Assembly: GCA_002426495.1 (NCBI GenBank)
Contig: DIQC01000055.1
Location: forward strand, 1 to 32,658
Length of the DNA stretch: 32,658 bases
Direction: 5' to 3'
Source: Thermacetogenium sp. UBA5472
GTDB lineage: Bacteria; Bacillota; DSM-12270; Thermacetogeniales; Thermacetogeniaceae
Shown here: piece by piece, positions 15,320-23,217 of the stretch
How positions within the stretch are numbered: the first letter of the stretch is position 1
Layout: every line of letters begins with the position of its first letter
Translations under genes and position numbers: made by a program
The notes under the pieces: generated by a model
Told to the model about the DNA's origin: nothing
Seen by the model: the letters and a program-made list of their open reading frames with translations, nothing else
Databases searched by the model: none

Positions 15320-16689
15320 TGGCACAAAAAACAGGTGTGGTTTTCTTTCCTGCCTTTGATTGGGCGATCTCACCGACACATCCGGAGCGTGAGGAAAGAT
15401 TATTATATACCAGAGACCAGCTTTTCGAGGAGGGGATCATGGATCTTCCCCAGCTCATCGAATATAAACCGCGGATAGCAACACATAAAGATATTGCCAG
15501 GGCTCATTTTTGTGTGCCTGATATACAAACACAGATCACAAATGCACATCTGATCGCAGTTGGCGGCACACTGGTTCTGGCAGATGCATTGATGGACAAG
15601 CAAATCGCCAATGGCTTTGCCATGGTCAGGCCTCCGGGACATCATGCCATGCGGGTTGCCCATGGTAACAGAGGTTTTTGCAATATCAATAACGAAGCGA
15701 TTATGATAGAGTATCTTCGCCAAAATTATGACATCAAAAAAATAGCTATAGTGGATACAGATGTTCACCATGGTGATGGAACACAGGATATATTCTATCA
15801 TGATCCTGATGTGCTCTTTATCTCCTTTCACCAGGATGGGCGAACACTGTTTCCCGGGACGGGATTCTGTGATGAACTCGGGGGGCCCAATGCTTTTGGA
15901 ATGACCTTAAATGTCCCTATGATGCCTAATACTACTGATGAAGGGATACATTATATCTTGGATAACCTGGTTCTTCCCATACTGGACGATTTTAAGCCTG
16001 ATCTGGTTGTCAATTCTGCCGGACAGGATAACCACTACTCAGATCCTCTGGCTAATATGCGTTTTACAGCACAGGGTTATGCTAAATTGAACGAAAAACT
16101 GGCTCCCGATCTGGCAGTGCTGGAGGGTGGTTATGCAATCGAAACTGCTTTACCCTATCTCAACACCGGGATCATTTTAGCGATGGCAGGCCTTGACTAT
16201 TCCTGGGTCAGGGAACCTGATTATCGGCCGGAAAATTTCCGAGAAACCCAGGAACACAAGGATTATATCAAGGGTGTAGTCGACTATCTGTGGGGTGTCT
16301 GGAATGACCGAGAGCAATTAGGTGAGCAGCAGTATCCTCGAGAGGGAGAGTTCATTGAATCAACCAGACAAGTTTATTATGACACAGACAGCATCAGGGA
16401 ACAGCAAAAGGAAAGTGTTCGCTTGTGCGATAACTGCCCAGGTTATCAGGTGATCGACTCCCGGGGGATGTATCCGGATGGGCAAACAAAATCTATCAAG
16501 GCTGTTGCGCTGCATCCAAGAGCCTGCAGCACTTGCCAAGAAGAGGCTAGGGCTCTCTATGAGCGTATGAAGATCAACCTTCAAGGGGCAGATGTCATCA
16601 GTTTCCAGGATAAACCCGCAGACAGGTATTACCAATTATCTGATAGGGGAGATGTGGAAATATCAGATGAGCATCTTGTTACAGAGTGA
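15319..16689 (+). CDS. Histone deacetylase family protein with C-terminal four-cysteine module
   Basis: A 456-residue protein of the arginase/histone-deacetylase fold. The N-terminal 320 residues have all the expected catalytic elements: RPPGHH (active histidines H108-H109), DTDVHHGDGT with zinc ligands D148 and H150, NSAGQDNH with the third ligand D237, and LEGGY with the catalytic tyrosine Y272. Bacterial relatives deacetylate acetyl-lysine proteins (AcuC), polyamines or small amides. The C-terminal 130 residues are not part of the usual domain and carry CDNC (370-373) and CSTC (403-406), a likely zinc-ribbon-like knuckle. The start overlaps the hydantoinase-type stop as TGATG, so the two are translationally coupled; the stop lies 5 bases before the mutL start. 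Substrate is unknown. Confidence 0.85.
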   Translation: MAQKTGVVFFPAFDWAISPTHPEREERLLYTRDQLFEEGIMDLPQLIEYKPRIATHKDIARAHFCVPDIQTQITNAHLIAVGGTLVLADALMDKQIANGFAMVRPPGHHAMRVAHGNRGFCNINNEAIMIEYLRQNYDIKKIAIVDTDVHHGDGTQDIFYHDPDVLFISFHQDGRTLFPGTGFCDELGGPNAFGMTLNVPMMPNTTDEGIHYILDNLVLPILDDFKPDLVVNSAGQDNHYSDPLANMRFTAQGYAKLNEKLAPDLAVLEGGYAIETALPYLNTGIILAMAGLDYSWVREPDYRPENFRETQEHKDYIKGVVDYLWGVWNDREQLGEQQYPREGEFIESTRQVYYDTDSIREQQKESVRLCDNCPGYQVIDSRGMYPDGQTKSIKAVALHPRACSTCQEEARALYERMKINLQGADVISFQDKPADRYYQLSDRGDVEISDEHLVTE

Positions 16690-16694
16690 TATTT

Positions 16695-18479
16695 ATGGGA
16701 AAAATAGAACTATTAGATCAGGATGTTGTTAACCAGATAGCAGCAGGGGAGGTTGTGGAGAGGCCGGCATCGGTTGTCAAGGAACTGATGGAAAATGCCA
16801 TTGATGCCACTGCGACCCGCATTACAATTGAAATAAAAAAAGCCGGTCTGCAGGAGATCAAAATTATTGATAACGGAATAGGGATGTCAGCAGAGGATGC
16901 CCAAGCGGCTATTGCCAGACATGCCACCAGCAAGATCAGACAGCCAGATGATTTAAATAAGGTGACAACATTGGGTTTCCGCGGAGAGGCCCTGGCCGCT
17001 ATAGCCGCAGTGTCTCGCTTTACCTTATTGACTAAAACCCCTGACGCTGTTGCTGGTACAAGGGTGGTTGTTGAAGGTGGAGAGATAAAAGAAGTGGTTC
17101 CTGTGGGGTGCCCACAGGGAACTCAGGTTATCGTAGAGGATCTTTTTTTTAACAGTCTGCCACGACGTAAATTTTTAAAAAGCGATCGTTCAGAGAGCGG
17201 AGCTATTGCAGATGTTATCACCCGCTATGCACTTGGTTACCCTGAGATCGCCTTTCACTATACTTCAGGAAAGAGGCAGAACCTGGTCACATCAGGAAAT
17301 GATGACCTGCTGGAGATTGCCTCCATTCTCTATGGTAAGGAATCAAGGGGACAATTCATACAGGTATCCTATGCAGAGGAAGGAATTGAGATTAAGGGCT
17401 TGATTTCAGATCCAGGATTCACCAGAGCCAGCCGCTATTATCAGTCTTTCTTTGTAAACAAACGCTTGATTCGCAACTATCTGCTGAGCCGCACACTGGA
17501 AAATGCCTATCAGGGATTGATCACCAGCGGCCACTATCCCTGTGCTGTTATTTTTTTGAATATTGATACAAGGTCAATAGATGTCAATGTGCACCCGACA
17601 AAAAGCGATATACGTTTTTCAGATGCCCAGCTTGTGGCCAGGATTCTGTACCATGGACTAAGAAATGCATTGACTGAATATTTACAGCAGCAACGCCAAC
17701 CCGATCATTTTTTCCAGGATGTACGGGATGTACAGGATACGGATCAGCCATCTACTAAACAGGAGCATATTCCACAGCATCAGGAAAGGGCTCTCTTTAC
17801 TCAGCAGACACAACACTATACCAAGCCTGCTTTAGTCAAAGATGGTTTTTCCGAGAGGCTGCATAAGAAGGAAAATAGAGATGAAGAACTGCATGTCAGA
17901 CAGACTTTTTTTCAGAAAATGCGCTTGCTGGGACAGGTGCAGGGAACCTATATCATTGCTGAAGATGGGAACGCTGTTTATATAATTGATCAGCATGCCG
18001 CCCATGAACGGGTCAGATATGAAGAAATATTAGGGTATTTTAAACAGAGAAAAAAATATTCACAAAAAATATGCCCTGAGCCTATTCAGCTCACTCCGGA
18101 GGAGGCTGTTCTTTATACTGAAAACAGTGAATTCTTTACCCAGATCGGCTATACTCTTCAAAAACAAGAAAATAACAGCTATTTATTGATAAGTGTGCCC
18201 TGGGGGCAGCATACTAATCCGGAACAGCTTTTTAAGGAACTGCTTGACCTGATACGCCAGGCTAATGAAGAGGTTAAATCTGTCGATCTTCATCAAAAAG
18301 CGGTAACCATGATGGCTTGTAAAAGTGCTCTTAAAGCAGGGGATTCTTTAACAGATGAGGAGATGAAGCAGCTATTAGCACAGCTGGATGCCACTGCTCA
18401 TCCCGATCGCTGCCCACATGGGCGGCCGACCTATGTGGAAATAACGAACAAGGAACTGACCAAGTGGTTTTATCGTTGA
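16695..18479 (+). CDS. mutL: DNA mismatch repair protein MutL, endonuclease type
   Basis: A 594-residue MutL. The N-terminal GHKL ATPase has ELMENAIDA, DNGIGM and TLGFRGEAL, and begins MGKIELLDQDVVNQIAAGEVVERPA as usual (written here in two parts: MGKIELLDQ and IAAGEVVERPA). A variable linker from about 335 to 410 separates it from the C-terminal dimerisation domain. That domain contains DQHAAHERVRYE (from D432), the metal-binding endonuclease motif DQHAX2EX4E, plus ACKSALKAGD and CPHGRPTYV. MutL therefore probably nicks DNA itself, as in bacteria without MutH. ATG 16695 is preferred by alignment to the family; an in-frame GTG at 16686 is possible. The ribosome binding site is weak, suggesting coupling to the upstream gene. 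Confidence 0.95.
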   Translation: MGKIELLDQDVVNQIAAGEVVERPASVVKELMENAIDATATRITIEIKKAGLQEIKIIDNGIGMSAEDAQAAIARHATSKIRQPDDLNKVTTLGFRGEALAAIAAVSRFTLLTKTPDAVAGTRVVVEGGEIKEVVPVGCPQGTQVIVEDLFFNSLPRRKFLKSDRSESGAIADVITRYALGYPEIAFHYTSGKRQNLVTSGNDDLLEIASILYGKESRGQFIQVSYAEEGIEIKGLISDPGFTRASRYYQSFFVNKRLIRNYLLSRTLENAYQGLITSGHYPCAVIFLNIDTRSIDVNVHPTKSDIRFSDAQLVARILYHGLRNALTEYLQQQRQPDHFFQDVRDVQDTDQPSTKQEHIPQHQERALFTQQTQHYTKPALVKDGFSERLHKKENRDEELHVRQTFFQKMRLLGQVQGTYIIAEDGNAVYIIDQHAAHERVRYEEILGYFKQRKKYSQKICPEPIQLTPEEAVLYTENSEFFTQIGYTLQKQENNSYLLISVPWGQHTNPEQLFKELLDLIRQANEEVKSVDLHQKAVTMMACKSALKAGDSLTDEEMKQLLAQLDATAHPDRCPHGRPTYVEITNKELTKWFYR

Positions 18480-18498
18480 GCAAACGGATGTGATAAAA

Positions 18499-19443
18499 AT
18501 GACTTCACCTCTTGTAGTTATTGCAGGACCTACTGCGGCAGGTAAATCTGAATTGGCTGTAGAGCTGGCCCAAAAACTACAGGGAGAGATAATCTCTGCT
18601 GATTCGGTACAGTTGTATAAATATTTCGATATTGGTACAGCCAAGTTGAAATTAGAGGAACAGAGGGGTGTTCCACATCATTTGATCGATATCCTGGATC
18701 CTGATCAAGACTTTAGTGTGGCTCAATTTCAATCCCTTGCCCGCCATAAAATCCGGGAGATTCAAGAGAGAGGCAAACTGCCTTTCCTGGTAGGTGGGAC
18801 CGGGCTTTATATTCAAGCCGTGGTCTATCCCTTTGAATTTCCTGATACAAAGGGTTATCAGGTGATACGCAAGGATTTACGCAGAATGTGGGGTGATGGT
18901 AAACAGGAGGAAATTTATCAAAAGCTCAAAGACATAGACCCTGCGTCTGCTGAGAGGATCGACCCCCATGACTTTCGTCGCATTTCTAGAGCTTTAGAGG
19001 TCTATTACCTGACAGGAAGGCTGTTTTCCAGCTACCAACAGGACAATAAAAAACCCCTTTATCGAGTGGAGATGGTGGGCATAACCTATCAGCGACCAGA
19101 ACTATATCGACGGATCGAAAAACGAGTGGATAAGATGTTTGCAGAGGGCCTTGAAGATGAGGTTCGCTCAATACTGAATAAGGGATACAGCAAGGAACTA
19201 AAACCCTTTCAAACGCTTGGCTATAAACAGGTTATTCAGTATTTAGAGGGTGATTATGATCTTGCCGAGGCCATTGCAGAGGCAAAAAAAGCCACCAGGC
19301 GCTATGCCAAAAGACAGCTGACCTGGTTTCGCAGGGATCAACGCATTAAGTGGTATTTAATGGACGATGGTAATGATCGCCAGGACGTTTTTTCCAGAAT
19401 TAATGAGCATCTTGGCAGGAGTATGGATATTTATGTAGAATAG
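18499..19443 (+). CDS. miaA: tRNA dimethylallyltransferase
   Basis: A 314-residue DMAPP:tRNA transferase that prenylates A37, making the i6A that MiaB then thiomethylates. The P-loop-like IAGPTAAGKSELA opens the protein, followed by the SADSVQLYKYFDIGTAK segment, the HHLIDILDP motif, VGGTGLYIQAV and the tRNA-binding DPHDFRRISRALEV and RYAKRQLTWFRRD stretches. ATG 18499 is given as start; an in-frame GTG at 18490 would add three residues and neither has a strong ribosome binding site. It follows mutL by 19 bases and precedes hfq by 34, the order seen in Bacillus and many Clostridia. Confidence 0.96.
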   Translation: MTSPLVVIAGPTAAGKSELAVELAQKLQGEIISADSVQLYKYFDIGTAKLKLEEQRGVPHHLIDILDPDQDFSVAQFQSLARHKIREIQERGKLPFLVGGTGLYIQAVVYPFEFPDTKGYQVIRKDLRRMWGDGKQEEIYQKLKDIDPASAERIDPHDFRRISRALEVYYLTGRLFSSYQQDNKKPLYRVEMVGITYQRPELYRRIEKRVDKMFAEGLEDEVRSILNKGYSKELKPFQTLGYKQVIQYLEGDYDLAEAIAEAKKATRRYAKRQLTWFRRDQRIKWYLMDDGNDRQDVFSRINEHLGRSMDIYVE

Positions 19444-19477
19444 CTATGGTAAAGATTTGAAAATGGAGGCTAGAAAT

Positions 19478-19720
19478 ATGTCCAAACAGCAGATCAATTT
19501 ACAAGACCTTTTTTTAAACCAGGTTCGTAAAGAGGGAGTCATGATCACCTTATACCTGGTCAATGGATTCCAGTTGAAAGGTGTGTTGAGGGGCTTTGAC
19601 AATTTTACAGTTATCCTAGATAGTGATGGTAAACAACAGATGGTTTACAAACATGCAATTTCCACAATAATGCCTAGTAGGCCCATCAACCTCTCTTACG
19701 ATAGGGATTTCGAGGTATAG
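19478..19720 (+). CDS. hfq: RNA chaperone Hfq
   Basis: An 80-residue Sm-like protein that forms a hexameric ring and helps small RNAs pair with messages. The Sm1 motif spans NLQDLFLNQVRKEG to GVLRGFDNFTVIL and the Sm2 motif is YKHAISTIMP; the tail is very short, as in Firmicutes. The ATG at 19478 has TGGAGGC 7 bases upstream; an open frame from 19457 would include that site and is rejected. Gene order miaA-hfq is conserved widely. It is the probable last gene of the operon that starts at miaB, although no terminator is visible in the 30 bases before the next gene. Confidence 0.97.
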   Translation: MSKQQINLQDLFLNQVRKEGVMITLYLVNGFQLKGVLRGFDNFTVILDSDGKQQMVYKHAISTIMPSRPINLSYDRDFEV

Positions 19721-19750
19721 AAAAATAAAAACAATCTGGGGGGGAGAGAA

Positions 19751-20698
19751 TTGAAAAGGGCCGCAAGTTTTTATAGTATCCTGATCATTGCACTCTTGAT
19801 GGCTGTTATGTGTTCGGGGTGCAAAGAAGAAGACACTCTCAAAATAGGGTTACTTCCTAATGAAGAGGTTTTACCCTTTTATGTGGCGCTGGAAGAGGAT
19901 TTATATCAAAAACATGGTGTTAATGTTGAGGTTGTCAATTTTCAAAGTGCGGCTGAAAGGGATGCAGCGCTCCAAGCCGGGGCAGTCGATGGGGTAGAGG
20001 GTGATCTGCTGGCAGTGGCTTTGATACGCCAGGGAGGCACTCCTGTAAAGGCTGTTTCACTGGCAATGGGAGCGACACCGCAGGAGGGTCGTTTCGCTTT
20101 GCTTGCTGCCCCTGGGACTATTACAGATGTTAAGGAGCTTAAAGGTAAGAAACTTGCTATTTCCGAGAATACGATCATTGAGTATACAGCAGACCAGATG
20201 CTCCTTATCAAAGGGATCGACCCTCAAGAGGTACAGAAGGTTAATATCGCCAAAATGCCCTTGAGGGCAGAAATGCTCTTGCAAAAGCAGGTGGATGCCG
20301 CTGTTTTGCCTGATCCCTTGGCTGCTTATGCAGAAATAAAGGGCGCCAATGTGCTGATCGATGATACCAAATTGGGTGTGAATATTTCACAATCAGTCTA
20401 CTTTTTTAGTGATGAGGCCATTGAAACAAAGAAAGAGGCCATCAAAAAATTTCTCCAAGCATATGCCGAAGGGTCAGAGATTCTAAATGAGAACCCGGAA
20501 GGGTACCGAGATCTCTTTATTGAAAAGATCCAGATCCCTGTCGAACTGCAGGAGTCTTATCCTGTTCCGTCCTTTTCAACACTGCAGTTGCCTGCCCAGG
20601 AAGATACCCAGAGGGTCATCGACTGGTTGACAGATAATGGTCTACTTACTGAACCTTATACCTATGAAGACATTGTAACAGACGAGGTCATCAAATAA
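19751..20698 (+). CDS. ABC transporter substrate-binding lipoprotein, NitT/TauT (NMT1/THI5-like) type
   Basis: A 315-residue lipoprotein. Positively charged MKRA, a hydrophobic segment and the lipobox MCSGC (residues 20-24) predict lipid attachment at C24 on the outer face of the membrane. The mature part starts LKIGLLPNEEVLPFYVALEEDLY and continues NVEVVNFQSAAERDAAL, as in NMT1/THI5-like and SsuA/TauA binding proteins. This class binds nitrate, sulfonates, thiamine precursors or other small molecules, and the ligand cannot be told here. The TTG start has a run of G and GGGGAGAG upstream. It is the first gene of a three-gene importer. Its stop codon lies in the first of two tandem 12-base copies. 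Confidence 0.87.
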   Translation: MKRAASFYSILIIALLMAVMCSGCKEEDTLKIGLLPNEEVLPFYVALEEDLYQKHGVNVEVVNFQSAAERDAALQAGAVDGVEGDLLAVALIRQGGTPVKAVSLAMGATPQEGRFALLAAPGTITDVKELKGKKLAISENTIIEYTADQMLLIKGIDPQEVQKVNIAKMPLRAEMLLQKQVDAAVLPDPLAAYAEIKGANVLIDDTKLGVNISQSVYFFSDEAIETKKEAIKKFLQAYAEGSEILNENPEGYRDLFIEKIQIPVELQESYPVPSFSTLQLPAQEDTQRVIDWLTDNGLLTEPYTYEDIVTDEVIK

Positions 20699-20712
20699 AG
20701 CATCAAATAAAG
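20689..20712. repeat. Perfect 12-base tandem duplication
   Basis: CATCAAATAAAG occurs twice without a gap, at 20689-20700 and 20701-20712. The first copy contains the stop codon of the binding-protein gene and the second leads into the ribosome binding site AGAAGGAATT of the ATPase gene. It looks like a recent slippage duplication. Confidence 0.85.
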
Positions 20713-20723
20713 AAGGAATTATA

Positions 20724-21482
20724 ATGCTTGATTTAAAGAATGTTTCTCTGACATACAGCAATGGCAGCAAACCGGTGCAAGCCTTGCGTGGTATTGACAT
20801 GAAAATAGAAAAAGGAAGAAGCTACGCTGTTATTGGTCCTTCGGGGTGTGGTAAGACATCCCTGATTTATATAATGGCAGGCTTAATGGCGCCTACTCAA
20901 GGAGAGGTTTTGCTGCATGGTGAGAAATTGGTAAAGCCCGAGAGAGGGACAGCATTGATCCTACAGGAATATGGTCTTCTTTCCTGGAAGACTGTCTGGG
21001 AAAATGCGGCTCTGGGCCTTGTCCTGCGTAAGGTTCCGGAGCGGGAAATCAAAGAGATACTGGAGCGGGTTTTTGAAGAACTGGCATTGACAGAATGTAT
21101 TGACCGTTATCCAAAGCAGTTAAGTGGAGGACAAAAACAAAGAGTTGCTCTGGCACGAGCCTTATCTCTTCATCCTGATATTCTATTGATGGATGAGCCA
21201 CTATCCGCTCTTGATGCCTTGACCAGAGAATACATGCAAAAGGTCATCTTTAATTTGCTTAAACGGCATCAGATAACCTGTGTTTTAGTCACCCACAGCA
21301 TTGAAGAGGCTGTTTACCTGGGACAGGAGATCATTATCTTCACTGCCTGTCCCGGAAAGATCTGTGCAAAGATCGCTAATCCCGCTCAGGGAGCCGAAGA
21401 CTACAGAGATCAGCTGAGTTTTCATGAGAAGTGTACAGAAGTACGGGCCTCACTGGAGGTACACTCCCAAAGTGAAGAATAG
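20724..21482 (+). CDS. ABC transporter ATP-binding protein, NitT/TauT type
   Basis: A 252-residue ATPase subunit. Walker A is GPSGCGKT at 38-45, the Q-loop lies in LILQEYGLLSWKTV, the signature is LSGGQKQRVALARAL, and Walker B with D-loop is LLMDEPLSALDALTR, followed by the switch histidine in VTHSIEEA. The LL-P/W-TV pattern after the Q-loop is typical of the SsuB/TauB/NrtD group. It follows the binding protein by 25 bases and overlaps the permease start by 11 bases, so the three genes form one import system. AGAAGGAA precedes the ATG. Confidence 0.93.
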   Translation: MLDLKNVSLTYSNGSKPVQALRGIDMKIEKGRSYAVIGPSGCGKTSLIYIMAGLMAPTQGEVLLHGEKLVKPERGTALILQEYGLLSWKTVWENAALGLVLRKVPEREIKEILERVFEELALTECIDRYPKQLSGGQKQRVALARALSLHPDILLMDEPLSALDALTREYMQKVIFNLLKRHQITCVLVTHSIEEAVYLGQEIIIFTACPGKICAKIANPAQGAEDYRDQLSFHEKCTEVRASLEVHSQSEE

Positions 21483-22230
21483 TTATTTAAAAAACGATAA
21501 GTTTTTAACATATTCATCTGCCATAGTGATTTTTTTTCTGGCCTGGGAACTGCTGGCTCTGCTGCTGCAAAACCCGGCATTGCCGCGCCCAATCCCTGCG
21601 CTGGTTTCATTTTTTAATGTCCTGCCAGAAGGACTGTGGAAGCACTTCCTGGTAAGTACCTATCGAGTACTGACAAGTCTTTTGCTCGGACTTGCCCTGG
21701 CTGTCCCTCTAGGGCTGTATATCGGCAGAAATGCAAAACTAGACAAATGGTTATCACCACAAATCTATCTCCTTTATCCCGTTCCCAAGATTGCTTTGCT
21801 GCCGGTTATATTTGCCATCTTCAATATCGGGGATCTGTCAAAAGTAATATTAATAGTTCTTATTATCTTTTTTCAAATATTGATTATAACAAGGGATGCG
21901 GCAAAAAATATACCTGACAGCACTATTCTCTCTGTTCTCTCTTTAGGGGCAACATCACGGGAAATATATTCCCATGTGATTATTCCGGGCTGCTTGCCGG
22001 AAATTTTTACTGCTGTCAGGATCAGCCTGGGTACAGCGATCAGTGTTCTCTTTTTTGCGGAGTCATTTGCTACCTTTGAGGGATTAGGTTACTTTATTTT
22101 TGAAGCATGGAGCAGAATTAACTATCCGGAGATGTTTGCTGGGATCATCGCTATCAGTTTGCAGGGCTTTGTTCTGTTTATACTGGTAAATTTACTCCAA
22201 CGCGTCATTTGCCCCTGGTTGTTTAAATAA
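21472..22230 (+). CDS. ABC transporter permease, NitT/TauT type
   Basis: A 252-residue membrane protein with about six hydrophobic segments of the binding-protein-dependent transport family. The cytoplasmic EAA loop is GATSREIYSHVIIPGCLPEI (from about residue 159) and the PVPKIALLPVIFAIF segment is characteristic of SsuC/TauC permeases. The GTG at 21472 is chosen because TGGAGGT at 21454-21460 lies 11 bases upstream, within the end of the ATPase gene; an earlier in-frame start at 21424 has no such site. A single permease gene implies a homodimer in the transporter. No terminator is evident downstream. Confidence 0.92.
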   Translation: MKNSYLKNDKFLTYSSAIVIFFLAWELLALLLQNPALPRPIPALVSFFNVLPEGLWKHFLVSTYRVLTSLLLGLALAVPLGLYIGRNAKLDKWLSPQIYLLYPVPKIALLPVIFAIFNIGDLSKVILIVLIIFFQILIITRDAAKNIPDSTILSVLSLGATSREIYSHVIIPGCLPEIFTAVRISLGTAISVLFFAESFATFEGLGYFIFEAWSRINYPEMFAGIIAISLQGFVLFILVNLLQRVICPWLFK

Positions 22231-22293
22231 CACCTTTTTCTTGCGATTGCGTATACTGTTAAAGTGAGTCAGACAGCCAGAGGTGATCATAGG

Positions 22294-23205
22294 GTGTATT
22301 TTAGGTTCCCGTCCAGATTAGTTAGGGGATCTCCTCAAGCTCAACCCTTGCGAACTAACCAGAATCGAAAAAAACAGCAGGCAGCAAATGATGATAACCG
22401 GTCAAAACCAGAATCGGTCTTAAAGGAATTGAACGGTTTGATCGGATTGAGCGAGGTCAAAAGCCTCGTTTCGGAGGTTTCTGCATATGTTCAAATCCAA
22501 CGCCGTCGTGAAAAAGCATTACTACATACAGAGCATCTGGTCTTACATATGATATTCAAGGGGAATCCGGGAACAGGGAAAACTACTGTTGCCAGGATTA
22601 TGGGTAAACTGTTGTATTCGATGGAAGTCCTTTCGCAGGGGCAGTTGATTGAGGTAGAGCGAGCAGATCTTGTCGGTGAATATATTGGACATACAGCGCA
22701 TAAGACCAGGGAACAAATTAAAAAAGCGATGGGTGGTATCTTATTTATTGATGAGGCATATTCCCTGGCTCGTGGTGGTACAAAGGACTTTGGCAAGGAA
22801 AGCATCGATGTTTTGGTTAAGGCTATGGAGGACTATAAGCAAGATTTTGTGCTTATTCTTGCCGGTTACAAAGGTGAGATGGAGTGGTTTTTGCACAGCA
22901 ATCCGGGGCTTTACTCGCGTTTCCCCATTTATATTACTTTTCCTGACTATACTGTGGAGGAATTACTGCAGATCGGAGCCTTGATGCTTAAGCAAAGACA
23001 ATATCGTCTGCTGCCCGAAGCTCGATCTGCTCTGCGTAAAATTTTAGAGGAAAAAAACAGGTCAGGTAGTGAAAATGAAGGGAATGCGCGTCTGGTGCGC
23101 AATTTGATTGAAAAAGCTATTCGCAGGCAGGCTGTGCGGTTGGTGAAACGACAGCGCCTGACAAGAGAAGAATTGATGTTGATCAGACCAGAAGACTTTG
23201 ATTAG
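22294..23205 (+). CDS. spoVK: Stage V sporulation protein K-like AAA+ ATPase
   Basis: A 303-residue AAA+ ATPase of the SpoVK/CbbX family. After a basic N-terminal tail the conserved part begins LNGLIGLSEVKSLVSE. Walker A is GNPGTGKTT at about 90-98, Walker B is ILFIDEAYSL, the pore-type loop VGEYIGHTAHKT precedes it, and the sensor/arginine region is GLYSRFPIYITFPDYT. In Bacillus spoVK is needed for late spore maturation and lies near hfq, as here, so this gene points to an endospore former. The GTG at 22294 has AGAGGTGAT 6 bases upstream and is preferred to the GTG at 22264, which has none. The family also includes RuBisCO activase CbbX, but no RuBisCO is near. Confidence 0.88.
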   Translation: MYFRFPSRLVRGSPQAQPLRTNQNRKKQQAANDDNRSKPESVLKELNGLIGLSEVKSLVSEVSAYVQIQRRREKALLHTEHLVLHMIFKGNPGTGKTTVARIMGKLLYSMEVLSQGQLIEVERADLVGEYIGHTAHKTREQIKKAMGGILFIDEAYSLARGGTKDFGKESIDVLVKAMEDYKQDFVLILAGYKGEMEWFLHSNPGLYSRFPIYITFPDYTVEELLQIGALMLKQRQYRLLPEARSALRKILEEKNRSGSENEGNARLVRNLIEKAIRRQAVRLVKRQRLTREELMLIRPEDFD

Positions 23206-23217
23206 GGGAGATAAAAG

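Noticed and set aside
22241..22293. Sporulation sigma factor promoter before spoVK (TATACTGT at 22252-22259)
   Set aside because: It only partly resembles a sigma-E -10 and no matching -35 lies at the right distance, so I do not annotate it.
22264..22293. Upstream GTG start for spoVK
   Set aside because: No ribosome binding site precedes it, whereas the GTG at 22294 has AGAGGTGAT at proper spacing.
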